A stretch of 64,000 bases of DNA from Coprococcus eutactus (GTDB lineage Bacteria > Bacillota > Clostridia > Lachnospirales > Lachnospiraceae): assembly GCF_025149915.1 (NCBI RefSeq), contig NZ_CP102278.1, positions 1,038,001-1,102,000 on the forward strand, given 5' to 3'. The translations under genes and the position numbers were made by a program. Every line of letters begins with the position of its first letter. Position 1 is the first letter of the stretch. Below the pieces are notes generated by a model. It saw nothing but the letters and a program-made list of their open reading frames with translations, was not told the DNA's origin and did no database searches. This document shows positions 1-9,049 of the stretch, in pieces.

Positions 1-2
1 AC

Positions 3-428
3 TGGGGCGGAAAGTTTGTGCATTTTGGAAATAACATATATGCCAACTTCAACCTGACAATGGTGGATGACACGCACATATATGTTGGAGACTATACAAT
101 GTTTGGTCCGAATGTCACACTGGCTACGGCGGGACATCCGATAGACGCAGATCTCAGAAAACAGGGATATCAGTACAATGCACCTATAACAATAGGCAAG
201 AACTGCTGGATAGGTGCAGGAGTTACGATACTTCCGGGGGTAACTATAGGTGATAACACCGTCATAGGAGCTGGAAGTATGGTTGCAACGGATATTCCAT
301 CGAATGTGGTTGCTGTCGGAAACCCGTGTAAGGTTCTTCGTGAGGTAAATGAGCGAGATGCAAAGTATTACTTCAAAGATCACAGGATCGACTTCTTCCA
401 GTACAACAACGTAAGTAAGAATGACTGA
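3..428 (+). CDS. Sugar O-acetyltransferase (maltose/galactoside type), 5' end off window
   Basis: This is the last 141 residues of a left-handed beta-helix acetyltransferase of the LacA/Maa (hexapeptide) family, which moves an acetyl group from acetyl-CoA to a sugar hydroxyl in the cytoplasm. The reading frame is open from the first in-frame codon at base 3, so the true start lies left of the window; the GTG at 18 is internal. The visible part has the family's N-N-x-Y-x-N-x-N stretch and TAGHPID (with the likely catalytic His). It is followed by hexapeptide turns such as IGKNCWIGAGVTILPGVTIG and the closing AVGNPCKVLR. Roughly 45-50 residues of a usual ~190-residue enzyme are missing. The exact sugar acceptor cannot be told from sequence. 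Confidence 0.9.
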   Translation, partial: WGGKFVHFGNNIYANFNLTMVDDTHIYVGDYTMFGPNVTLATAGHPIDADLRKQGYQYNAPITIGKNCWIGAGVTILPGVTIGDNTVIGAGSMVATDIPSNVVAVGNPCKVLREVNERDAKYYFKDHRIDFFQYNNVSKND

Positions 429-440
429 TGAGGTGAATGA

Positions 441-1826
441 GTGAAGGTTATATGCAAAAGCTGCGGTAAAAAATTCGATCCTGAAAAGACAGGACATATG
501 TGTCCGAGATGCGGTTCATGGTATGTGGAGAAAAACATAGATGGGCAGTTTGAAAGCGGAGCAGCCTCGGCAGATGCCGGTGATTACAATCAGGATCAGA
601 CATCATATACTGAAGACAAGAATAAACAGTATGGAAACGTGCACAGCGAGTGGTTCAAGAAGAAAGAAAAAGACGTACTCGATAATGAAAAGAGAATGGA
701 AAAAGTCTGCATGATAATTATCATTGTATTTTTCCTGATAATAAGTTTGGGGACCGTTTATTCGGCGCTCACGTCAGATCATGACAAAAGTCTTGGGTTT
801 GATGAAGAATCAGAAGACGAATATGAGGATACAGATGATGAAATATACAGTGGCGATGGGAATTATTATGTTGATAGTATCCCAGTCAAAGGATATGCAT
901 TTGGAGACAAGATGGTGAATGTGGATCCTGATGGAAATGCGGCGTGGTTGACGATCGATTCAGTGAAGCCTATAGATCTGGAAGATGCCGATATTCCCGA
1001 AGGATATGTAGTATATGACATGGAATATGAGATGGATGCTCCGGATGATGGGGATTCAGATGCAGAGGATATGTCAGACGGAGGGGATTATTTTGATGTA
1101 TATCTCAGATCAAAATCCTGTATGATGTTGGAACCTATGAGTCAGGAGAACATAGACATTTTGGTGTCATATGATGGATATGCAGATGCCAATGACATAT
1201 CAGAAGTAGTGGATGCTGATCATGGGCATATGTACTTTATGGTCAGGTCAGGCGATTACGGGTATATGGTTGTATATTGTCAGAATGATGATCCTGATTT
1301 ATTTGAAGGTAAGTCTAGTCCTATAAATAATATATATGTGGTAGGTGAGAAGGCTGATGCGTCGGTTTGGTATGATGTGAGTAAGCTTGACACTCCTAAA
1401 GGAAAGTTATACAAACTATACGATGGAGAGTATGGACAGAAAATTGAGAATGATAAGAAATATACTCTTCCCGGTGGGGCGGAAATTACCACTGATGAGA
1501 TAAGTTATCTGAGTGGAGTAGACTTTGATTATGACAGTTATGACTATTATCTGGTGAGCGATATACTGTTAAATCACGGCGCGAGAATAGGAAGCTTTGA
1601 CATTGTGGTTATAGATACGGGCAGCGATACGGATCCAATAAAGAGAACGATTTCTTATGGCGAATATACAGATGACGCCCTTACTCCAATGTCTGTGGTG
1701 TATCAATATATTGTGTACGGTATTCCGAAGGGACAGGATAAGATTATAGATGTTACATATGAATTTGGATCAGTGTGGGATGAACTGCAGCATGAGAGCG
1801 GAAGACTGCCGGTTCCGGAGCAATAA
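441..1826 (+). CDS. Zinc-ribbon single-pass membrane protein of unknown function
   Basis: A 461-residue protein starting at GTG 441 behind GAGGTGA; it sits 12 nt after the acetyltransferase and may be co-transcribed. The N-terminus is a small zinc ribbon (C5-x2-C8 and C21-x2-C24), followed by a polar linker, one membrane segment at about residues 89-110, an acidic stretch (about 118-140) and a ~320-residue outer domain rich in Asp, Tyr and Gly. The layout is that of a cytosolic ribbon tethered to an extracytoplasmic domain. It resembles the DUF4352/DUF5067-like zinc-ribbon proteins of Clostridia, but I cannot assign a family. A second zinc-ribbon membrane protein lies at 42678, without clear similarity outside the ribbon. 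No function is proposed. Confidence 0.8.
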   Translation: MKVICKSCGKKFDPEKTGHMCPRCGSWYVEKNIDGQFESGAASADAGDYNQDQTSYTEDKNKQYGNVHSEWFKKKEKDVLDNEKRMEKVCMIIIIVFFLIISLGTVYSALTSDHDKSLGFDEESEDEYEDTDDEIYSGDGNYYVDSIPVKGYAFGDKMVNVDPDGNAAWLTIDSVKPIDLEDADIPEGYVVYDMEYEMDAPDDGDSDAEDMSDGGDYFDVYLRSKSCMMLEPMSQENIDILVSYDGYADANDISEVVDADHGHMYFMVRSGDYGYMVVYCQNDDPDLFEGKSSPINNIYVVGEKADASVWYDVSKLDTPKGKLYKLYDGEYGQKIENDKKYTLPGGAEITTDEISYLSGVDFDYDSYDYYLVSDILLNHGARIGSFDIVVIDTGSDTDPIKRTISYGEYTDDALTPMSVVYQYIVYGIPKGQDKIIDVTYEFGSVWDELQHESGRLPVPEQ

Positions 1827-1898
1827 TATTATATATGATGCTATATAGATGAAGGATTATTTATAATATCCTGAATGATATACAGATGAAGTTATAAG

Positions 1899-1949
1899 AA
1901 AAGGCATACATGGACGGTACAGTGAAATGTACTGTCATGTATGCCTTTT
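1899..1949. terminator. Bidirectional intrinsic terminator between convergent genes
   Basis: Arms AAAAGGCATACATG and CATGTATGCCTTTT form a perfect 14-bp stem with A and T runs at both ends. An inner GTACAGT/ACTGT pairing extends it. It can serve both the zinc-ribbon gene (plus) and the SPFH gene (minus, stop at 1967). Confidence 0.85.
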
Positions 1950-1966
1950 GTGATTAATCTCTTTGC

Positions 1967-2923
1967 TTACTGCTTTGATATAGCAGCTGCTTCAGTGCTC
2001 TTGGCAACCTCTACGATAGAAGAGGTGAGACCTGCGATTCCCTGGATCTCGGATGGAATGATGATCTTGGTAGCCTTGCCGTCTGCAGCCTTTGCGAATG
2101 CTTCGAGGCTCTTGAGTGTGATAACCTGATTTGATGGCATTGATTCATTAAGAGCTCTGATACCATCTGCATTTGCCTGCTGTACAGCGAGTATAGCCTG
2201 TGCCTGACCTTCAGCTTCCTTGATAGTTGCTTCCTTCTTAGCTTCAGCACGAAGGATCTGGGATGCCTTCTCGGCCTCAGCTTCGAGGATAACTGACTGC
2301 TTGTTACCTTCTGCGATGAGGATGGCTGACTTCTTCTCACCTTCGGCACGAAGGATCTGCTCACGTCTCTCACGCTCTGCCTTCATCTGCTTCTCCATTG
2401 CATCCTGAATAGCTGCAGGAGGGATGATGTTCTTGAGCTCTACTCTGTTGACCTTGATTCCCCAAGGATCAGTAGCCTCGTCAAGCGTAGCTCTCATCTT
2501 GGTGTTTATTGTCTCTCTTGATGTAAGTGTCTGGTCAAGTTCAAGATCACCGATGATGTTACGAAGAGTTGTGGCTGTCAGGTTCTCAATGGCCATGATA
2601 GGATTCTCAACTCCGTAGCTGAAAAGCTTTGGATCTGTGATCTGAAAGAATACGACAGTATCGATTCTCATTGTAACGTTATCCTTGGTGATAACCGGCT
2701 GTGGTGCAAAGTCAACAACCTGCTCTTTGAGAGTAACCTTTTTTGCAACCTTGTCAATGACAGGCATCTTCATGTGAAGTCCAACAGACCATGTTGCCTG
2801 ATATGTTCCAAGTCTCTCAATTACATAGGCATGTGCCTGTGGCACGATCTTGATCGTACTGCAGATAACAACGATTACGATCAGACATAAAATAATAATT
2901 AGTGCTGTTCCAATTCCGTCCAT
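1967..2923 (-). CDS. SPFH/Band 7 (stomatin/prohibitin-like, QmcA type) membrane protein
   Basis: A 318-residue protein with an N-terminal membrane segment (about 5-25), a Band 7/SPFH domain (about 28-190) and a long Glu/Lys/Ala coiled coil (about 190-255) with ERERREQILRAEGEKKSA, typical of slipin/QmcA proteins. Members oligomerise in ordered membrane microdomains and often work with a NfeD protein. An NfeD gene lies directly upstream on the same strand (3010-3447), which supports this pairing. The start ATG 2923 is preceded by AAGGAGATTAAT. Length is normal for the family. Its client proteins are unknown. Confidence 0.92.
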   Translation of the reverse strand: MDGIGTALIIILCLIVIVVICSTIKIVPQAHAYVIERLGTYQATWSVGLHMKMPVIDKVAKKVTLKEQVVDFAPQPVITKDNVTMRIDTVVFFQITDPKLFSYGVENPIMAIENLTATTLRNIIGDLELDQTLTSRETINTKMRATLDEATDPWGIKVNRVELKNIIPPAAIQDAMEKQMKAERERREQILRAEGEKKSAILIAEGNKQSVILEAEAEKASQILRAEAKKEATIKEAEGQAQAILAVQQANADGIRALNESMPSNQVITLKSLEAFAKAADGKATKIIIPSEIQGIAGLTSSIVEVAKSTEAAAISKQ

Positions 2924-3009
2924 ATTAATCTCCTTAATAATTAAAATAGTGTGTGAATAAGTAATAAAATAATGTACATCAAAGACATGCTGGCCTTTTT
3001 TGCTCTCCG

Positions 3010-3447
3010 TTACCGGTCTGCCTGCTCAACAATAGCTTTTACGCCGGATATCTCGCAGATTACAACTTCGGTACCTGTTGGTATGATATTGTTGCTTTTG
3101 GATCTTGCTGTCCATTCAACCCCATTAATCATAACCTGACCTTTTGACTTGAGATTGTCTATATCATCGGATACGATCACGTGTTTGCCGATGAGACTCT
3201 CTACGTTGGTTTTTACCAGTTTGTTGTCAAGATGTTTCTTGGCAATAGGCCTCGTTGTGAAAAAGAGAATGGTTGTTACAACAAGAAATACAACAATCTG
3301 TAGCGGTAATGAACCGCCGAAAAACGCGATGATCATGGCAACCAGTGCGCCACCGCAGGCCCAGATAGTTGTGAGTCCGAGCGATATGATCTCAACAATG
3401 AGACATACGGCAAATATTATAAGCCAGGTTACAATCTCCCAATTCAT
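3010..3447 (-). CDS. NfeD family membrane protein
   Basis: A 145-residue short-form NfeD protein. The start is placed at ATG 3447, eight bases after GGGAGGTG, rather than at an upstream in-frame codon at 3498 with no ribosome site. There are two or three membrane segments (about residues 5-27 and 31-67) and a C-terminal OB-fold (about 80-143) with IGKHVIV and VMINGVEWTARS. NfeD proteins partner with SPFH proteins, and here nfeD and the SPFH gene are separated by 86 nt on the same strand and are probably one transcript. The protease domain of long NfeD proteins is absent, as usual for this form. Confidence 0.9.
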   Translation of the reverse strand: MNWEIVTWLIIFAVCLIVEIISLGLTTIWACGGALVAMIIAFFGGSLPLQIVVFLVVTTILFFTTRPIAKKHLDNKLVKTNVESLIGKHVIVSDDIDNLKSKGQVMINGVEWTARSKSNNIIPTGTEVVICEISGVKAIVEQADR

Positions 3448-3576
3448 ATAGAACACCTCCCTTGTGTAGGAAATCCTGATATGCGATAAAACTCGCATTG
3501 CCCTTGGCTAGTTTCCATTTTACTAGAAAAATAATTACTAAACAACATAAATATTCTGAATATACAATCCTTTAAA

Positions 3577-3591
3577 GTGCATTATATGCAC
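3577..3591. promoter_or_regulatory. Small palindrome in divergent intergenic region
   Basis: Arms GTGCAT and ATGCAC separated by TAT lie between the divergent nfeD and AI-2E exporter genes. It could be an operator serving either gene; no regulator is known. The rest of the ~300-nt gap (3448-3743) is AT-rich and shows no gene. Confidence 0.3.
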
Positions 3592-3743
3592 GAATTATAA
3601 AATTATTAGGAATAAATAATAAAGGCTTGGTTAAATATGTGTAAGCTGTCTTGCACCATTCGGTAAAAACAAATATAATAAAAAAGCGGTTGCCGGGACT
3701 TTCCGGTGAGCCGTACACAAGCTTATGGATGGGAGAGAAAAAG

Positions 3744-5381
3744 GTGGCGGCAAATAACAAAAAGAGACGAATCTTAAATATAAGCCTGGCGGTTATAGGA
3801 ATAATCGTCGTGGGACTTTTATTTAACAAGATACTTGAACAGTGGGCAGGCTTTCGGGCGATAATAGATAAAATCTCAGGCGCATTTGCACCAATTATAG
3901 TGGGTGCGGTCATAGCGTTTCTTATGAATCCGGTACTTGTATTTTTTGACAGGCTTTTTCATACGATATTTCAGGACAAAGTTATCACGGATAAGAAGAA
4001 ACTGTTTAAGGTATCAAGAACACTGTCGGTTATACTCACAACTATAGTATTTCTGGGAATCATAACTGGTGTAGTATGGCTTGTGGTGCCACAGCTCTAT
4101 GACAGTATCAAGCAGCTGGTTGGCAATATGGATAATTATTATTCCAACCTGCAGAATATGGTGGAGAATATCAATGAGAAATTCCAAAAACTCAATATCC
4201 CTGAGGATGAGCTGAACAAGTATATGAATACAGCATATCTGAAGCTGCAGGACATGTTGAACACAAAGATCATGCCTAATGTAGACAAGATCGTGGTGAA
4301 TATAGGAAGCGGGGTATTTTCCGGATTGAAGTTCCTGTATAATTTCCTTATAGGTATAGTGGCTTCTATATATGTGATGGCAAATAAGGAATATCTAGCA
4401 TCAAGGGGAAAGAAGATCATATATGCTGTGTTCAAGGTAAAGAATGCGAATAATATCCTCGATGGTCTTTCAGAGATGTACAGGATTTTTGGACAGTTTA
4501 TCAATGGCAAAATACTTGATTCACTTATAATTGGAATGATAATGTTTATAGTTTCTACAATACTCAATCTGCCATATGCAGTGCTGATAAGTGTTATTGT
4601 GGGAGTGACAAATGTTATACCATTCTTTGGGCCGATCATAGGAGCTATACCTTGTTTCTTTATCGTACTTATAGCCGATCCGATCAAGAGTCTGGTGCTG
4701 CTTCTTGTTATACTCATATTGCAGCAGTTTGATGGGAATATTCTTGGACCGAAGATCATTGGTGATACCACAGGACTTTCAAGTTTCTGGGTACTTACCG
4801 CGGTTATTGTGGGTGGAGGCCTGTTTGGATTCTTTGGAATGCTCCTGGGCGTTCCTGTATTTGCGTGCTGTTATATGTATATTAACAGGACATGTACTGC
4901 AAAGCTGCAGGATAAGAACCTGGCATTCAAGACCTCTGAGTATGAGAAGATAAAGAGGATTGATGAGGAGACGGGTGAACCGATATACAGGACAGAAGAG
5001 GAAGAGGACATAAGATTCAAGAAAAAGACTCCAGAACAGAAACAGGAAGAGCGTGAGAATAAGAGGAAGCTCAAGCAGAAACAGCATATGCTTCAGTATC
5101 CATCAGATCTACCTGATGATGAATACTCAAAGAAAGAGCCTGCACAGAATATAGATGATCAGGATGGTGATGAAGATGAGTCCGATGATGATCCGATCAG
5201 TATCCTTGATAAATTCATGCATGTTATGAAGAGCGTTGCCAGCAGGGCGGATGCTGAAAAGCTAGCAAAAAATATTGTGGAAAATGATGAAAGTACCGGG
5301 CGTGATCCAGATGATACTGGAAAGCAAACTGCTGGAGAAGATCAGACTGAGGATACCGGAGCCGGAGATCCACACAAATAA
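3744..5381 (+). CDS. AI-2E family transporter with long charged C-terminal tail
   Basis: A polytopic membrane protein of the AI-2E exporter family (PF01594, TqsA/YdiK/YtvI group), which exports small molecules or acts as an ion antiporter. The preferred start is GTG 3744, six bases after GGGAGAG; ATG 3729 and a TTG at 3651 are possible in frame but lack a ribosome site. Hydrophobic segments run through residues about 12-390 with the family's PFFGPIIGAIP and QQFDGNILGPKIIG motifs. After the last segment there is an unusual ~150-residue cytoplasmic tail, first Lys/Glu-rich and then Asp/Glu-rich, not found in most family members. Substrate cannot be predicted. Confidence 0.9.
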   Translation: MAANNKKRRILNISLAVIGIIVVGLLFNKILEQWAGFRAIIDKISGAFAPIIVGAVIAFLMNPVLVFFDRLFHTIFQDKVITDKKKLFKVSRTLSVILTTIVFLGIITGVVWLVVPQLYDSIKQLVGNMDNYYSNLQNMVENINEKFQKLNIPEDELNKYMNTAYLKLQDMLNTKIMPNVDKIVVNIGSGVFSGLKFLYNFLIGIVASIYVMANKEYLASRGKKIIYAVFKVKNANNILDGLSEMYRIFGQFINGKILDSLIIGMIMFIVSTILNLPYAVLISVIVGVTNVIPFFGPIIGAIPCFFIVLIADPIKSLVLLLVILILQQFDGNILGPKIIGDTTGLSSFWVLTAVIVGGGLFGFFGMLLGVPVFACCYMYINRTCTAKLQDKNLAFKTSEYEKIKRIDEETGEPIYRTEEEEDIRFKKKTPEQKQEERENKRKLKQKQHMLQYPSDLPDDEYSKKEPAQNIDDQDGDEDESDDDPISILDKFMHVMKSVASRADAEKLAKNIVENDESTGRDPDDTGKQTAGEDQTEDTGAGDPHK

Positions 5382-5433
5382 AAAAGAATATCAATACGGG
5401 GAATAAAGTCTGAGTCTCTGTATTACATAAGAT

Positions 5434-5474
5434 AAAAGAACAGATTTGCTTTTACACAAATCTGTTCTTTTTTT
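5434..5474. terminator. Shared intrinsic terminator, overlaps the DUF4250 stop
   Basis: AAAAGAACAGATTTG pairs with CAAATCTGTTCTTTT, followed by a run of eight T on the plus strand and TTTTAT on the minus strand. It ends the AI-2E exporter transcript. It also overlaps the last codons and stop of the convergent DUF4250 gene (5452). Confidence 0.88.
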
Positions 5475-5637
5475 CATCGTATGAATAATCTATGGTTGCA
5501 AGCTTTTTCTTTACACCATCCGCATCAACGCATAGAGAACTGCACAATTCGTCAAGGCTTGGATAATCGTCTCTGAGCTTTGTGTTGATGAAACTGAGAA
5601 GGACCATGGGATCCTTTGGGAGTGATGAATATTCCAT
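5452..5637 (-). CDS. DUF4250 domain-containing small protein
   Basis: A 61-residue protein matching DUF4250, a small family common in Clostridia whose function is unknown. The hallmark LPKDPMVLLSFINTKLRD followed by Y-P-S-L-D-E-L is present near the N-terminus. The start is set at ATG 5637, preceded by AAGGAGGTATTTTACT; a longer frame to 5670 has no ribosome site. It is a single gene, convergent with the AI-2E exporter, and its last five codons lie within the shared terminator hairpin. Confidence 0.88.
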   Translation of the reverse strand: MEYSSLPKDPMVLLSFINTKLRDDYPSLDELCSSLCVDADGVKKKLATIDYSYDEKKNRFV

Positions 5638-5833
5638 AGTAAAATACCTCCTTGTGGTATATTGCGTCATAATATATGAAGTGATTATAAATATTATGGT
5701 TGAATTAGCAGCATAAAATTGGTATATATATAGTTTGTGGAAATTGTTCAGTGGCGCATATGCGTGACTTGGTCATGCATGCAACACTTGAATTTTACAA
5801 TATAGATATAGAAATGGCAATAAGGAGTTAAAT

Positions 5834-7486
5834 ATGAGTACAAACACTGGTGCGGAAAAGAAAGGCAAGCTATCAGGAAAAGGAAGTAATCTGGCACTTC
5901 AGGCGGGGATTCTGGCTGGCGCTGGAATCGTGTCAAGGATCATAGGTCTGCTGTACAGATCCCCTCTGTATCAGATACTTGGAGATGAAGGAAATGGGTA
6001 TTATGGATCAGCATATGCCATATATGCAATGGTCATCATGATAGCGACATATAGCATCCCAACTGCGGTATCGAAACTCGTCGCAGGCAAGATAGCAATG
6101 GGACAGTACAAAAGTGCCAGACGTATTTATTATTGTACATTTATATATGTAGTGATAGCAGGAGCTGTGGCGGCACTCATCACATACTTTGGTGCTGAGT
6201 GGTTTGTCAGTGATCAGCCAAATGCTGTGCTCAGTCTTAAGATACTTGCACCTACCATATTTATATCAGGATTCCTAGCCATATTCAGAGGATATCTGCA
6301 GGCATACAATACCATGGTGCCTACATCTATATCCCAGATCATAGAGCAGCTTGTGAATGCCGCGGTAAGTATAATTGCAGCGTACATGCTTGCAAGACCA
6401 TTTGCTGCGGGAACCACAGAACATGCAAAGTACGGATCTGCGGGAAGTGCCATGGGTACAGGTGCCGGAGTCCTTGGGGGATTGATATTTATACTGTTCG
6501 CATATGCGAAGAGAAGAAAAGGCATCATGGAGTCTGTGAAAATGGATACAAGCCCGGACACAGAATCCTATGGAAAGCTGTTTAGAATCATCATAGCAAC
6601 AGTCACTCCAATCGTGGTGGCTGCGGTGGTGTACAATGTATTGACCCCTATAGATATGAAGGTATTTTATGTTGTCATGAAGATGAAGGGAATGGATTCG
6701 CTGGAAATGGCGAAATTGTACGGTATTTATTCTGGACAGTACACGGTCCTCACGAACCTTCCGCTTGCCATAGCAGCTTCAGTAGGAATCGCATACATTC
6801 CTGGAATATCAGGGGCGTATGCACAAAATGATATGAAAAAGACGAACAGACTTCTCAATCAGGCACTCAGTATGTCTATGCTTGTCACGATACCATGTGC
6901 CGTTGGAATGGGAGTTCTGGCAAAACCAATCATACAGCTCCTGTTTTCGGGAGCAGATCCGATGGCGGCTAAGTGTATGTATCTTGGATTTATATCCATC
7001 GTGTTCTTTGCACAGTCCACTGTGACAAACAGTGTGCTTCAGGCGATGGGCAAGGTGATGGCGCCGGTTATCAATGCCACACTTGCACTGGTGATACATG
7101 TGGTTGTCCTTGTGATCATGTTGTATTGTACTGACTGGGCACTGTATGCTCTGGTTCTAGGTTCCATAGTAAATTCACTGCTCATATGTATATTTAACCA
7201 GCGTTCACTTACAAAGTACAAGACCGGCAGGATGGACAACAGGAGAATATATGTTGCACCGACTATAGCATCTATCTTCATGGGCGTTGTCACGATCATT
7301 GTATATGAGGGCTGCCGAAAGCTTATCGGCAACTGGGTCATCTCAATGTTTGTTGCTGTATTTGTGGCGATAATATTCTATGCGGTGGCTATTCTCAAAG
7401 TCGGAGGCTACACTGAAGAGGAGCTCCTCAACATGCCAAAGGGAGGCCTCATCGTAAAGTTTGCGAAGAAATTCAGACTATTGTAA
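5834..7486 (+). CDS. SpoVB/MurJ-type polysaccharide or lipid II flippase (MOP superfamily)
   Basis: A 550-residue protein with about 14 membrane segments, belonging to the SpoVB/YtgP/MurJ branch of the MOP exporters, which flip lipid-linked wall precursors across the membrane. The N-terminal motif AGIVSRIIGLLYRSPLYQILGD is typical of SpoVB-like proteins. The start ATG 5834 follows AAGGAGTTAAAT. Whether it serves vegetative wall growth (MurJ/Amj role) or spore cortex (SpoVB) cannot be decided. Sporulation genes elsewhere in the window allow the latter. The stop codon is only 4 nt before the REP array at 7491. Confidence 0.88.
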   Translation: MSTNTGAEKKGKLSGKGSNLALQAGILAGAGIVSRIIGLLYRSPLYQILGDEGNGYYGSAYAIYAMVIMIATYSIPTAVSKLVAGKIAMGQYKSARRIYYCTFIYVVIAGAVAALITYFGAEWFVSDQPNAVLSLKILAPTIFISGFLAIFRGYLQAYNTMVPTSISQIIEQLVNAAVSIIAAYMLARPFAAGTTEHAKYGSAGSAMGTGAGVLGGLIFILFAYAKRRKGIMESVKMDTSPDTESYGKLFRIIIATVTPIVVAAVVYNVLTPIDMKVFYVVMKMKGMDSLEMAKLYGIYSGQYTVLTNLPLAIAASVGIAYIPGISGAYAQNDMKKTNRLLNQALSMSMLVTIPCAVGMGVLAKPIIQLLFSGADPMAAKCMYLGFISIVFFAQSTVTNSVLQAMGKVMAPVINATLALVIHVVVLVIMLYCTDWALYALVLGSIVNSLLICIFNQRSLTKYKTGRMDNRRIYVAPTIASIFMGVVTIIVYEGCRKLIGNWVISMFVAVFVAIIFYAVAILKVGGYTEEELLNMPKGGLIVKFAKKFRLL

Positions 7487-7490
7487 GTAT

Positions 7491-7623
7491 CAGGGACGTT
7501 CCTTTTGTACCGACGAGTGTCCCCTTGTACCGACGAGTGTCCCCTTGTACCGACGAGTGTTCCTTTGTACCGACGAGTGTCCCCTTGTACTGACGGGTGT
7601 CCCTTGTACCGATGAGTGTCCTC
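7491..7623. repeat. REP copy R1 followed by tandem half-unit array
   Basis: A full palindromic unit (7491-7524) beginning CAGGGACGTTCCTTTTGTAC is followed by further ~20-bp copies of only its right half, TTGTACCGACGAGTGTCCCC. In total there are six half-unit copies, starting at 7505, 7525, 7545, 7565, 7585 and 7604, with a few substitutions and one 19-bp copy. The array begins 4 nt after the flippase stop and ends 3 nt before the RAYT stop. It matches the dispersed units R2-R6 between 8781 and 14694. Confidence 0.9.
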
Positions 7624-7626
7624 CTG

Positions 7627-8418
7627 TCAAGGCTGAGGTTTGCTGTTGTGAGGCATGCCCTCTGTTAAGGTTCGCTGGATGATTCCTTTAGACGTGCCCG
7701 TGAGACGGTTCAGCTGTCTGATAGAAATACCTTGTTCGTGCAAAAGAGCAAGGTGTTTTTTCTTTTCTAAAAGGGGCAGTGATTGAAAATCGGTAATAGT
7801 ATGGCATCCGGTTTCTTTGATAATTAGCTCTTTTGCAACATCATCTGGGAGCCTTTTGGTAAGTTTATGAATGTCTAGGCAATCGGCTTCTTCAGTTTCT
7901 CGATGAAATGTTGTAAATGCCTTCGAACCACCAATTAGATTGTTTATCAGTCCGATATCTACCAATGCCGAATTCCCTGACAGGTAACTGTAGATACTGC
8001 TCCAGGGGTAAGACTCGCCGGGAAAAGCTTCTATGCCAGTTTTGTACGGATTTTGGTGTATGTAGCGGACTACAGTGAGAAGGTATCGTTCATCGTTAAC
8101 AGGTTCACTGTAATATCTGCCTTGCTGTAGGAAACCGGTTCTATCATATTTCATATTAAACCAAACCGCATAACGCGTGTTAATGCGGCGAAATACAGTC
8201 GCCAGTGGGGTGTTAGAGGTATGTATGAGAAGATGAACGTGATTAGACATCAGACAATATGCATAGATTTCAAATTGGCATTCTTTTTTGTAATAGCTCA
8301 GGATATCCAGGTATTTGTCATAATCATTCTTTTCTTCAAACATTTGCTGCCGGTCTGCTCCGCGAATTACAACGTGGTAAATGTTTGATTCAGATATAGC
8401 TCTTGGTTTTCTTGGCAT
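7627..8418 (-). CDS. REP-associated tyrosine transposase (RAYT, IS200/IS605-like Y1 family)
   Basis: A 263-residue single-strand DNA transposase of the Y1/HUH superfamily. The N-terminal fold starts with HVVIRGADRQQMF, and the metal-binding HUH motif is H60-V-H62 in MSNHVHLLIH. The catalytic-tyrosine helix appears as Y119 in VVRYIHQNPYKTG, a typical RAYT pattern. A C-terminal helix-turn-helix (about 220-255, ISIRQLNRLTGTSKG) follows. ATG 8418 is preceded by GGAGGAGGTCC. RAYT proteins act on REP palindromes rather than mobilising classic IS ends. Here such palindromes flank the gene in direct orientation (R1, R2) and lie at four more places nearby. All catalytic residues look intact, so the gene may be active. 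Confidence 0.93.
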   Translation of the reverse strand: MPRKPRAISESNIYHVVIRGADRQQMFEEKNDYDKYLDILSYYKKECQFEIYAYCLMSNHVHLLIHTSNTPLATVFRRINTRYAVWFNMKYDRTGFLQQGRYYSEPVNDERYLLTVVRYIHQNPYKTGIEAFPGESYPWSSIYSYLSGNSALVDIGLINNLIGGSKAFTTFHRETEEADCLDIHKLTKRLPDDVAKELIIKETGCHTITDFQSLPLLEKKKHLALLHEQGISIRQLNRLTGTSKGIIQRTLTEGMPHNSKPQP

Positions 8419-8742
8419 AAAAGGACCTCCTCCAAAGTGATAAAATGTGATGTGTACAGTGTGGAAAAAATAAATGTTAAAATGTGATTCATGAAAACAC
8501 GGTCATCAAAAATATAGCCATCAAAAACCAACCACGATAAGACAAAAAACAGTTATAAAGAGGTAATTGTTGAAAAATTGAAATGACTATGGGTTTCGTA
8601 TAACATGATTCATATAATATCATTCATATGAAAATGGATTTGATTAGATACGATAGCTTAACGATCGTTTAAGAAAATCAAAACATATAATATTATACTA
8701 TATTTTGAAAAGAAGTAAAGCGCTTTGTAGAAGCATATGATA

Positions 8743-8816
8743 GAATGTATCAGGGACGTTCCTTTTGTATCGGAATGTATCAGGGACGTTCCTTTTGTAT
8801 CGGAGAGTGTCCCCTG
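8743..8816. repeat. REP copy R2 with duplicated left half
   Basis: A 30-bp segment starting GAATGTATCAGGGACGTTCC occurs twice in tandem (8743-8772 and 8773-8802). The second copy continues into the full palindrome ending GAGAGTGTCCCCTG. Thus in R2 the left half is duplicated, the opposite of R1, where the right half is amplified. Its orientation is the same as R1, so R1 and R2 flank the RAYT gene as direct repeats. Confidence 0.88.
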
Positions 8817-9017
8817 TCATGCGAAAGGTGAAAACTCGATATGGGGCAATAAAAGGAGTAAAGTTGACATAATTGTTTGAGAGAACCATACGTGCAATGT
8901 CTGCGACAGAAGATGATAAAAAAGTATGATGCAGAAGATGGCAGATGTCAGTTGCAAAAATATTTAGACGAAAATTATTTAGACTTGATTAGGAATATAT
9001 ATCTAATGTGGGACAGA

Positions 9018-9049
9018 GGGACGCTCCTCGTTACAGAAGGAACGTCCCC
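9018..9049. repeat. REP copy R3, abutting the chromate transporter start
   Basis: Palindromic unit GGGACGCTCC...GGAACGTCCCC in the opposite orientation to R1/R2. It ends 12 nt before ATG 9062. Confidence 0.88.

Noticed and set aside
7491..7623. CRISPR-like array
   Set aside because: Repeats are directly adjacent with no unique spacers and no cas genes; they are REP half-units.
7461..7682. 73-codon plus-strand frame through the REP array
   Set aside because: It is the translation of the 20-bp repeats and overlaps the flippase and RAYT ends; the repeat periodicity explains the open frame.
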